Of a stretch of 6,948 bases of DNA, positions 1 through 4,918 are shown one piece after another (position 1 is the stretch's first letter; each line of letters begins with the position of its first letter). The position numbers and the translations under genes were made by a program. Source of the stretch: Anaerolineales bacterium (GTDB lineage Bacteria > Chloroflexota > Anaerolineae > Anaerolineales > UBA6663); NCBI GenBank assembly GCA_016789245.1, contig JAEURM010000104.1, positions 1 to 6,948 of the forward strand, read 5' to 3'. Under the pieces are notes generated by a model that saw only the letters and a list, made by a program, of their open reading frames with translations, did no database searches and was not told the origin of the DNA.

Positions 1-1604
1 TCCATCACCACTGTGCCTGGATGGTTGCGGGCTTCTTGCACCGCCGCTTCCACTTCAGAACGTTTCGTAACGCGCATGCCCTTGAGGCCAAAAGCCTCGG
101 CCAGTTTCACAAAATCTGGGCCAACCAGCGGTGTGGCGGCGTACCGTTTCTCATAGAAAAATTCTTGCCACTGGCGCACCATACCGAGGAAGGCGTTGTT
201 GATAATGGCAACGTTGACTTTGATTTTTTCTTGCGCAATGGTGGCCAGCTCCGGCATCGTCATTTGGAAGCCGCCATCGCCGGCCACCACCCACACTTCT
301 TTTTCCGGGCAGGCAAATTTTGCGCCAATGGCGGCCGGCAGAGCAAAGCCCATGGTGCCTAAGCCGCCGGAAGTGATGAGTGAGCGCGGTTGTTCGTGCC
401 GGAAGTATTGCGCTTCCCACATTTGATGTTGCCCCACGTCCGTCACCACAATCGGGTCTACATCGCGCGTGATGCGCCAAATATCATTGATGGCATGTGC
501 GGCGTACAAGTGGCCAGAGTCCGGCAAGCTCTGAATATCGCGCACGGCGGAATCGCCTTTGAGTTCGTGAATGTAATCCAGCCACTCTTCATGGTCACCG
601 GGCTTCACCTGCGGCAGAACTTCGCTCAACACTTCGCGCAAATCGCCCACCAGTGCGGCATCCACACGCACATTCTTGTTCACTTCGGAGGGGTCAATCT
701 CAATGTGGATTTTCTTGGCGTTGAGGGCGTAGGTTTTCAGATTGCCGGTCACGCGGTCATCAAACCGCATGCCGCACGCAATTAGCAAATCGGCGTTTTG
801 GATGGCCGTGTTCACCCACGCCTCGCCGTGCATGCCCATCATGCCCAAATTCAACGGGTGTGAGGCCGGAATTCCGCCCAGCCCCAACAGCGTCACCGCA
901 ATCGGCACTTGCGCCTTCTCCGCCAAATCCAACACCGCTTTGGTTGCGCCAGAGCGGATAATGCCCTGCCCCGCCAAAATGAGCGGGCGCTTGGCGGAGT
1001 TAATCAAATCCATGGCGCGCTGATATTCACTGGGCATGGCGCGCAAGTTGGGCCGGTAGCCGGGTAAGCGCGGCGTCGCACCGTCCCAATCAAACTCGGC
1101 GGTGAGTTGTTGCGCGTCTTTGGTGATATCCACCAGCACCGGCCCCGGACGGCCACTAGCGGCAATATAAAACGCTTCACGGATGGTGCGAGTAATTTGC
1201 TCCGGCTTGGTGACGAGATAGTTGTGTTTGGTGACTGGCAGAGTTACGCCGGTCACATCCGTTTCTTGAAACGCATCTGAGCCGATGGCTTTGGAACCTA
1301 CTTGGCCGGTGATGCACACAATCGGTGAAGAATCCATCATGGCCGTGGCAATGCCCGTCACCATGTTGGTAGCGCCCGGCCCAGATGTGGCAATCGCCAC
1401 GCCCACTTTGCCGGAGGCGCGCGCGTAACCGTCCGCCATGTGCGTGCCGCCTTGCTCATGCCGCACCAACACATGGTGAATGTCTGGATACTTGGTCATG
1501 GCATCGTAGGTGGGCAATATCGCCCCGCCCGGATAACCAAACACCACATCCACACCTTCCCGTTTAAGCACTTCCCAAATTATTTCTGCACCAGTAAGTT
1601 TCAT
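1..1604 (-). CDS. ilvB: Acetolactate synthase large subunit, 3' end cut by window edge
   Basis: ThDP-dependent enzyme that condenses two pyruvates to acetolactate, or pyruvate with 2-oxobutyrate, as the first common step of valine/leucine/isoleucine synthesis in the cytoplasm. About 534 codons are present and open to the left edge; roughly the last 25-40 residues of the usual ~560-570 are missing. The N-terminal part has VFGYPGGAILP (21-31) and the catalytic glutamate in RHEQGG (E50). The C-terminal ThDP/Mg site has GDGG at 442-445 and NN at 469-470, the normal spacing. The ATG at 1604 is preceded by GGAGG five bases upstream. It lies 69 bp after ilvD with no terminator between, so the two are probably cotranscribed under the leader upstream of ilvD. 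The small subunit ilvN would be expected just beyond the edge. Glyoxylate carboligase or pyruvate oxidase are less likely, given the strong ilvB-type N terminus and the ilvD neighbour. Confidence 0.95.
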   Translation of the reverse strand, partial: MKLTGAEIIWEVLKREGVDVVFGYPGGAILPTYDAMTKYPDIHHVLVRHEQGGTHMADGYARASGKVGVAIATSGPGATNMVTGIATAMMDSSPIVCITGQVGSKAIGSDAFQETDVTGVTLPVTKHNYLVTKPEQITRTIREAFYIAASGRPGPVLVDITKDAQQLTAEFDWDGATPRLPGYRPNLRAMPSEYQRAMDLINSAKRPLILAGQGIIRSGATKAVLDLAEKAQVPIAVTLLGLGGIPASHPLNLGMMGMHGEAWVNTAIQNADLLIACGMRFDDRVTGNLKTYALNAKKIHIEIDPSEVNKNVRVDAALVGDLREVLSEVLPQVKPGDHEEWLDYIHELKGDSAVRDIQSLPDSGHLYAAHAINDIWRITRDVDPIVVTDVGQHQMWEAQYFRHEQPRSLITSGGLGTMGFALPAAIGAKFACPEKEVWVVAGDGGFQMTMPELATIAQEKIKVNVAIINNAFLGMVRQWQEFFYEKRYAATPLVGPDFVKLAEAFGLKGMRVTKRSEVEAAVQEARNHPGTVVM

Positions 1605-1609
1605 ATGAG

Positions 1610-1614
1610 CCTCC
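1610..1614 (-). promoter_or_regulatory. Shine-Dalgarno of ilvB
   Basis: GGAGG on the minus strand, five bases before the ATG at 1604. It fixes the ilvB start and gives ilvB its own translation initiation inside the ilvD-ilvB transcript. Confidence 0.8.
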
Positions 1615-1630
1615 AAACCAATAAAACTAA

Positions 1631-1684
1631 AATTCTCCAGTTCTCTAATTCTTCAGACTTGAGAATTGAAAAATTAGAGAATTG
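1631..1684. repeat. GAGAATTG-type repeat cluster with inverted copies, ilvD-ilvB spacer
   Basis: GAGAATTG occurs at 1661-1668 and 1677-1684, and opposite-orientation forms lie at about 1631-1650. TTCTCTAATT and AATTAGAGAA form a 10-bp inverted repeat around the spacer. The right copy runs over the ilvD stop codon (1674-1676) and encodes its last residues. The same 8-bp unit recurs near 4054, 4071, 4722 and 4730. No U-tract follows, so it is not a normal terminator. Confidence 0.6.
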
Positions 1685-3347
1685 TCACCGCGCCTTCTGA
1701 AGCAGACGAAACCATGTTGGCGTACTTGGCCATGACGCCGGTTTTGTAGCGCGGCGTGGGCGGTTGCCAGTTGGCTTTGCGGCGCGCCAGTTCATCCGGC
1801 GCAATGTTCACATTGATTTCGCGCTTATCCACGTCAATCTCAATCACATCGTTCTCATGCACAAAGGCAATCATGCCGCCGCGCGCCGCCTCGGGCGCAA
1901 CGTGCCCTGCGGAAATACCGCGCGTAGCACCGGAGAAGCGGCCATCGGTGAGCAGGGCCACCGTTTCAGCCATGCCCGCGCCGGCAATGGCGGAGGTAAC
2001 ACCCAACATCTCGCGCATGCCCGGCCCGCCGCGCGGCCCCTCATACCGTATCACCACCACATCGCCCGGCTTAATTTTGCCGTCCGTCACGGCCTTCATG
2101 GCATCTTCTTCACACTCAAACACACGGGCCGGGCCGCTAAAGTGTTTGATGTTGTTGGCGGCCGTTTTGTGCACACAACCTTCTTCGGCCAAATTGCCGT
2201 GCAAAATCACCAAGCCGCCGGTGGGTTTAATCGGCTTATCTAGCGGGTACACCACTTGCTGGCCGGGGGTTTCTTGCGCGGTGGCGGCGGCCTCCGCAAT
2301 GGTTTGGCCGGTGACGGTGACACAATCACCATGTAAATAGCCGCCATCCAGTAAACGCTTCATCACCAAGGGAATGCCGCCCGCCACATGCAAATCCGCC
2401 GCCACGTACTTGCCGCCCGGCTTCAAATCACACAGCAAGGGCGTGCGCGCGCTAATGGCATCAAAATCATCAATGTGCAGTTCAATGCCGGCTTCTTTGG
2501 CTAGCGCCAGCAGGTGCAAAACGGCGTTGGTGGAGCCACCGGTGGCGGCTACGGAAGTGATGGCATTTTCAATGGCTTGGCGGGTGAGGATTTGGGAGGG
2601 GCGTAAATCTTGCTGGAGGAGTTGCATGACGAGGCGGCCACATTCATACGCCACTCGGTCTTTATCTTCCACCATGGCGGGCACGGAGTTAAAGCCGATG
2701 GGCGAGAGACCCATGAACTCCATGATGGTGGACATGGTGTTGGCCGTGAACTGCCCGCCGCATGCGCCCGCGCCCGGGCAGGCAAAGTTTTCCACGCCTT
2801 GAAATTGCTCTGGCGTGATGCGGCCCGCCGCGTACGCGCCCACGGCTTCAAACGTATCTTGAATAGTTAAATCACGGCCTTCAAAGTGGCCGGGCGCAAT
2901 GGAGCCCCCGTACAACGCGAGACTAGGAATATCCAGCCGGGCCATCGCCATCAGCACGCCCGGGTTGGTTTTATCGCACCCACTCAGGCATACCAGCGCA
3001 TCAAAGTGGTTGCCGCGCGCCACCAGTTCAATGCTATCCGCAATCACCTCGCGGCTGATGAGGGAGGCCTTCATGCCTTCTGCGCCCATGGTGATGCCAT
3101 CTGAAATGGAAACGGTGTTGAATTCCATCGGCGTGCCGCCCGCCACGCGAATACCTTCTTTGACCTTGGCCGCCAGCCGCCGCAGATGATAGTTGCACGG
3201 GCCAATTTCAATCCATGTGTTGGCCACGCCCACAATCGGGCGGCGCAAATCTTCATCCGTAAAGCCCACCGCCTTAAGCATGGCGCGGGCCGGGGCACGG
3301 TTAGGGCCGGTGGTAATGGCGTGGCTGTTGCGTTTTAGGTCGGTCAA
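1674..3347 (-). CDS. ilvD: Dihydroxyacid dehydratase
   Basis: Cytoplasmic Fe-S enzyme that dehydrates 2,3-dihydroxyisovalerate and 2,3-dihydroxy-3-methylvalerate to the 2-oxo acids, the penultimate common step to valine and isoleucine. It is full length at 557 residues. Candidate cluster ligands are C51, C124 (in SGCDK) and C196 (in CPGAGACGG). K126, right after CD, is the expected carbamylated Mg-binding lysine. S472 in [10 protein letters not shown] matches the catalytic serine of the family. Length and cysteine pattern resemble the short [2Fe-2S] type rather than the longer [4Fe-4S] E. coli enzyme; this is inferred. The start is a TTG at 3345-3347, chosen because AGGAG sits eight bases upstream and the protein aligns from there. 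It is the first structural gene behind the leader peptide and terminator at 3413-3572, and is followed by ilvB. Confidence 0.96.
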   Translation of the reverse strand: MTDLKRNSHAITTGPNRAPARAMLKAVGFTDEDLRRPIVGVANTWIEIGPCNYHLRRLAAKVKEGIRVAGGTPMEFNTVSISDGITMGAEGMKASLISREVIADSIELVARGNHFDALVCLSGCDKTNPGVLMAMARLDIPSLALYGGSIAPGHFEGRDLTIQDTFEAVGAYAAGRITPEQFQGVENFACPGAGACGGQFTANTMSTIMEFMGLSPIGFNSVPAMVEDKDRVAYECGRLVMQLLQQDLRPSQILTRQAIENAITSVAATGGSTNAVLHLLALAKEAGIELHIDDFDAISARTPLLCDLKPGGKYVAADLHVAGGIPLVMKRLLDGGYLHGDCVTVTGQTIAEAAATAQETPGQQVVYPLDKPIKPTGGLVILHGNLAEEGCVHKTAANNIKHFSGPARVFECEEDAMKAVTDGKIKPGDVVVIRYEGPRGGPGMREMLGVTSAIAGAGMAETVALLTDGRFSGATRGISAGHVAPEAARGGMIAFVHENDVIEIDVDKREINVNIAPDELARRKANWQPPTPRYKTGVMAKYANMVSSASEGAVTIL

Positions 3348-3355
3348 AGTTTAAT

Positions 3356-3360
3356 CTCCT
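3356..3360 (-). promoter_or_regulatory. Shine-Dalgarno of ilvD, supports a TTG start
   Basis: AGGAG on the minus strand lies eight bases before TTG at 3347. No in-frame ATG is close by, since the next Met is residue 23, inside the conserved N terminus. This site decides the start. Confidence 0.75.
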
Positions 3361-3410
3361 GTTCGTTGTAACCGCTTCAGCGGTTGACGGCTGAAGCCGT
3401 CACAACAAAC
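3361..3410. repeat. Nested inverted repeat: two adjacent GCTTCAGC hairpins
   Basis: A 50-bp near-palindrome. On the minus strand it reads as two small hairpins side by side, GACGGC-TTCA-GCCGTC and AACCGC-TGAA-GCGGTT. The two halves are also nearly complementary to each other, and the outer arms GTTTGTTGT/ACAACGAAC extend the dyad. It sits between the attenuator terminator and the ilvD ribosome binding site, so readthrough transcripts carry it in their 5' leader. It looks like a dispersed REP-like repeat rather than part of the attenuator. I recall similar motifs in Chloroflexota and cyanobacteria, but cannot check. Confidence 0.65.
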
Positions 3411-3412
3411 CC

Positions 3413-3447
3413 AAAAATAAAAAAGCCGCCCCGGTGTTGGGCGGCTC
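3413..3447 (-). terminator. Intrinsic terminator (attenuator) between leader peptide and ilvD
   Basis: On the minus strand AGCCGCCC and GGGCGGCT form an 8-bp, almost all G:C stem. The loop is AACACCG and TTTTTT follows directly, then A and TTTTT. The core stem arms are 3439-3445 and 3425-3431. It lies downstream of the leader stop codon and 66 bp upstream of ilvD, so its only obvious target is transcription entering ilvD. Its 5' arm can instead pair with 3492-3502 (antiterminator). Confidence 0.9.
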
Positions 3448-3559
3448 CAGTGAGTGTGTGTAGTGTGTGTGACCTATCGAACCGTCACCTTCACCAGCCC
3501 AAGCGGAAGCGGGGTCCTAATCAGGACCACAATAAGGATGAGGCTAATGAGGGCGGTGA
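3437..3559 (-). promoter_or_regulatory. Mutually exclusive leader RNA pairings (1:2, 2:3) of the ilv attenuator
   Basis: Read on the minus strand. Segment 1 (3551-3559, UCACCGCCC, leader codons 5-8) pairs with segment 2 (3491-3500, GGGCUGGUGA, codons 25-28): nine pairs with one bulged U. Segment 2 with its upstream UU (3492-3502) also pairs with segment 3 (3437-3445, GCCGCCCAA): about eight to nine pairs with the same bulged U. Segment 3 is the 5' arm of the terminator. A separate perfect 6-bp hairpin, GGUCCU-GAUU-AGGACC (3513-3528), sits inside the 1:2 loop. A ribosome held in the Leu/Ile/Val run would cover segment 1 and favour 2:3, giving readthrough. A ribosome at the stop would cover segment 2 and favour termination. 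Pairings were found by eye, without energies. Confidence 0.7.
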
Positions 3560-3572
3560 GAACGGTCAACAT
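3474..3572 (-). CDS. Branched-chain amino acid-rich leader peptide of the ilv attenuator
   Basis: A 32-residue ORF from ATG at 3572 to TAG at 3474-3476. It begins MLTVLTALIS, continues with eight branched-chain residues in a row (LILIVVLI, 11-18), and ends VKVTVR. In total 9 Leu, 4 Ile and 6 Val make up 19 of 32 residues. Codons within the run are mixed: CTC, ATC, CTT, ATT, GTG, GTC, CTG, ATT. This is the signature of an ilv-type leader whose ribosome stalls when charged Leu/Ile/Val tRNAs are short. E. coli ilvL is a peptide of similar length with a Val/Ile run, but no homology is claimed. There is no Shine-Dalgarno; the ATG is 11 bases downstream of a -10 box, so initiation is probably near-leaderless. 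A strong terminator begins 27 bases after the stop. A hydrophobic one-helix membrane peptide is the alternative, but placement and pairing favour attenuation. Confidence 0.85.
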   Translation of the reverse strand: MLTVLTALISLILIVVLIRTPLPLGLVKVTVR

Positions 3573-3583
3573 TGGGATACTTG

Positions 3584-3613
3584 ACTATAGGTGATTTGGG
3601 CTACAGCTGTCAT
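3584..3613 (-). promoter_or_regulatory. Sigma70-type promoter of the ilv leader
   Basis: On the minus strand ATGACA (3608-3613, five of six to TTGACA) is followed by an 18-base spacer and TATAGT (3584-3589, five of six to TATAAT). A start site six to seven bases past the -10 would fall at about 3577-3578, only five to six bases before the leader-peptide ATG at 3572. This is the best promoter match I saw in the window, and it sits where an attenuated operon needs it. Confidence 0.75.
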
Positions 3614-3630
3614 TAGACCATTTGCCCAAA
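3595..3630. promoter_or_regulatory. 7-bp inverted repeat around the -35 box, possible operator
   Basis: TTTGGGC (3595-3601) and GCCCAAA (3624-3630) are perfect inverted arms, 29 bp centre to centre (nearly three helical turns), and they flank the -35 box at 3608-3613. This could bind a dimeric regulator, but a 7-bp pair can occur by chance. Confidence 0.25.
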
Positions 3631-3666
3631 AGAGTGCGCCGTTTGTAGCTGAGTTTGCACGAGAGC

Positions 3667-3691
3667 GGGTTAAGGGAATAGGGATTAGGGG
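3667..3691 (+). other. G-quadruplex motif (four G-tracts, 4-base loops)
   Basis: On the plus strand three GGG tracts and one GGGG tract are separated by TTAA, AATA and ATTA. This meets the usual four-tract G4 pattern with equal short loops. It lies between the hisE stop and the ilv promoter. The G-rich strand is the non-transcribed one for these genes, so the effect, if any, would be on DNA. The sequence also resembles degenerate GGGATTA repeats, so it may simply be a dispersed repeat. Confidence 0.5.
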
Positions 3692-3751
3692 TTAAGGAGC
3701 GATGATGTGTAGGTTTGGGCGACTGTTACCTGAAAGCAATGATACATAGGC

Positions 3752-3766
3752 CGTAGGATGCCTACG
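3752..3766. repeat. Small palindrome over the hisE stop codon
   Basis: CGTAGG-ATG-CCTACG is a perfect 6-bp stem with a 3-base loop. The hisE TAG (3762-3764) lies in one arm. No U-tract follows on the minus strand, so termination is not supported. The rest of the spacer between hisE and the ilv promoter shows only the G4 motif and no gene or clear terminator. Confidence 0.45.
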
Positions 3767-4052
3767 ATGACCCCGCCGCCTGCCCGTGCCGCCGCGCCAA
3801 CTCGGCTTCCACATCCGCCAGCGTGAGGCCGCGCGCCGCCAGCAGAACCAGCGTGTGGTACAGCAAATCCGCCACCTCGGAAACTACGCGCTCATTGCCC
3901 TGCCCCTTCACGGCCAAAATCACCTCCACCGCTTCCTCGCCCACCTTCTTCACAATTTCATCTTCCCCGGCGGCCAACAATTGGTTGGTGTAAGAGCCGG
4001 GCTTGGGGTTAGCTTGGCGAGATTGGATGATGGAGAAGAGTTTTGGCAACAT
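3762..4052 (-). CDS. hisE: Phosphoribosyl-ATP diphosphatase
   Basis: Hydrolyses phosphoribosyl-ATP to phosphoribosyl-AMP and pyrophosphate, the second step of histidine synthesis, in the cytoplasm. It is a stand-alone 96-residue protein of normal size for HisE, not fused to HisI. The all-alpha MazG-like fold is shown by NPKPGSYTNQLL (15-26), GEDEIVKKVGEEAVEV (29-44) and SEVADLLYH (58-66). E39, E40, E43, E59 and D62 are the expected metal-binding acidic residues. The ATG at 4052 begins the usual MLxxLFxxIQ helix. I see no good Shine-Dalgarno, because the upstream bases are GAGAATTG repeats. It lies 27 bp after the membrane protein gene with no terminator, so cotranscription is likely. No other his gene is visible in the window. 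Confidence 0.95.
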   Translation of the reverse strand: MLPKLFSIIQSRQANPKPGSYTNQLLAAGEDEIVKKVGEEAVEVILAVKGQGNERVVSEVADLLYHTLVLLAARGLTLADVEAELARRHGQAAGSS

Positions 4053-4053
4053 A

Positions 4054-4093
4054 GAGAATTGAGAGAAATGGAGAATTGGTTATTGGTTATTGG
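4054..4093. repeat. GAGAATTG and TTATTGG tandem repeats, membrane protein gene-hisE spacer
   Basis: GAGAATTG occurs at 4054-4061 and 4071-4078, followed by two perfect tandem TTATTGG units (4080-4086, 4087-4093). The TTATTGG units contain the stop codon of the upstream membrane protein gene and encode its Asn/Gln-rich tail. Almost the whole 27-bp spacer is repeat. Confidence 0.65.
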
Positions 4094-4709
4094 GATTTGG
4101 CCGGTTGGTTTTCACGTTGAAGGTTTTGAACCCCCACTGCACAGCGGGGCCGATGAGGAGGGCGAAGGCGAGCGTGCCTAAGCCCAGCGGCCCGCCTAGG
4201 AACCAACCAGCTAACACCACGCTGGATTCAATGGCCAGCCGCGCCAACTGAATGCTCCGGCCCGTGGTGCGGTTGATGGCTAACATCAGGCTATCGCGCG
4301 GGCCGGCGCCAGCGTTCACGCCAATGTAAATGGCGCTGGCCACGCCATGAATGGCGATGGAGAGCAATACCATGCCGGTTTGAAGCCACAGCGGGCCATA
4401 CACATCTGGCACGTAATCCAGAAAAAGATTCACCCACAAGCCGATGAAAATGATGTTGGTGAGCGTGCCCCAACCCACTTGCTCCCGCAGGAGCAGAGCG
4501 GCGGCCAGCACCATAAAGCCCACCACAATGCTCATCGTTCCGGCTTTAACATTGATTAAATCGGCCAGCGCCACTTCTAGCACCGCCCACGGGTTAGTGC
4601 CCAAATGCGCGCGGATGAGCAGAACAATTGCAAAGCCAAACAGCGCAAAGCCGAATTGAATCACCGCAAAATCGCGCGGGAAGTTTTTCCAGTTAATGGG
4701 TTTGAGCAT
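4080..4709 (-). CDS. YczE/YyaS/YitT-type integral membrane protein
   Basis: A 209-residue polytopic membrane protein with about five or six hydrophobic segments, near 15-33, 57-75, 82-98, 108-131, 153-172 and 176-194. Family features I recognise are HLGTNPWAVLEVAL (35-48), GWGTLTNIIFIGLWVNLFLD (79-98), the conserved GAGPRDSLMLA (134-144) followed by R-T-T-G-R-S, and GLGTLAFALLIGPAVQ (176-191). The family is often annotated as a YczE-like membrane protein or YitT-family transporter. No substrate is established, so I assign none. The ATG at 4709 gives a normal N terminus, but no clear Shine-Dalgarno precedes it. The last residues (NPNNQ) are encoded by TTATTGG repeats. It is followed 27 bp later by hisE, and a 209-bp spacer with a palindromic repeat separates it from proA upstream. 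Confidence 0.85.
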   Translation of the reverse strand: MLKPINWKNFPRDFAVIQFGFALFGFAIVLLIRAHLGTNPWAVLEVALADLINVKAGTMSIVVGFMVLAAALLLREQVGWGTLTNIIFIGLWVNLFLDYVPDVYGPLWLQTGMVLLSIAIHGVASAIYIGVNAGAGPRDSLMLAINRTTGRSIQLARLAIESSVVLAGWFLGGPLGLGTLAFALLIGPAVQWGFKTFNVKTNRPNPNNQ

Positions 4710-4721
4710 AAAAGAGAAGTA

Positions 4722-4737
4722 GAGAATTGGAGAATTA
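4722..4737. repeat. Tandem GAGAATTG/GAGAATTA unit
   Basis: Two adjacent 8-bp units just upstream of the membrane protein gene start, the same unit as in the other two spacers. On the minus strand it occupies the place where a Shine-Dalgarno would be sought (13-28 bases before the ATG) and contributes none. Confidence 0.55.
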
Positions 4738-4766
4738 GTTATTCACCTTGCGCGTTTTGGCTTTAG

Positions 4767-4848
4767 ATAAGCATCCTGAGCCTGTCGAAGGATGCGCCCT
4801 CATCGTCACCGCACCCTTCGACAAGCTCAGGGTGCTTCACCTGCTTAT
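4767..4848. repeat. Paired palindromic REP-like repeat (CCTTCGACAAGCTCAGG type)
   Basis: Two 26-bp units in opposite orientation, 4771-4796 and 4810-4835, with a 13-bp loop. They match at 23 of 26 positions as an inverted repeat. Flanking ATAAGCA/TGCTTAT (4767-4773, 4842-4848) extends the dyad. Each unit also has inverted ends, GCATCC/GGATGC in one and GCACCC/GGGTGC in the other, so two of the three differences compensate within a unit. I recall this palindrome as widely dispersed in several bacterial phyla. The 209-bp spacer 4710-4918 otherwise holds only short repeats. Confidence 0.75.
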
Positions 4849-4884
4849 GGGTGCTGTATAAAGCAAGTTATTTATTGAGTATTC

Positions 4885-4909
4885 TACGCAACACGCAATA
4901 CGCACTACG
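4885..4909. repeat. 7-bp tandem repeat (TACGCAA-like)
   Basis: TACGCAA, CACGCAA, TACGCAC and a partial TACG lie in tandem just downstream of the proA stop. It is a simple degenerate repeat, with no hairpin or U-tract to suggest a terminator. Confidence 0.5.
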
Positions 4910-4918
4910 GCAGACTTT

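Noticed and set aside
1756..2340. Plus-strand 194-codon ORF inside ilvD
   Set aside because: It is antisense to the conserved C-terminal half of ilvD. Long shadow frames are expected in GC-rich genes, and the Ser/Pro/Ala-rich product shows no domain.
3384..3584. Plus-strand 66-codon ORF across the ilv leader region
   Set aside because: It is antisense to the leader peptide and terminator, has low-complexity, charged composition with no recognisable family, and its sequence is explained by the attenuator on the other strand.
3348..3600. T-box or BCAA riboswitch upstream of ilvD
   Set aside because: No T-box core (AGGGUGGNACCGCG-like) or other riboswitch core was seen. The short ORF with its Leu/Ile/Val run and the terminator account for the region.
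3752..3766. Terminator for hisE
   Set aside because: The stem is only 6 bp, overlaps the stop codon and has no U-tract downstream on the minus strand.
4800..4918. Promoter for the membrane protein gene within AT-rich 4853-4885
   Set aside because: A TATACA-like box exists on the minus strand, but no acceptable -35 lies at 16-18 bp, so the match is too weak to report.
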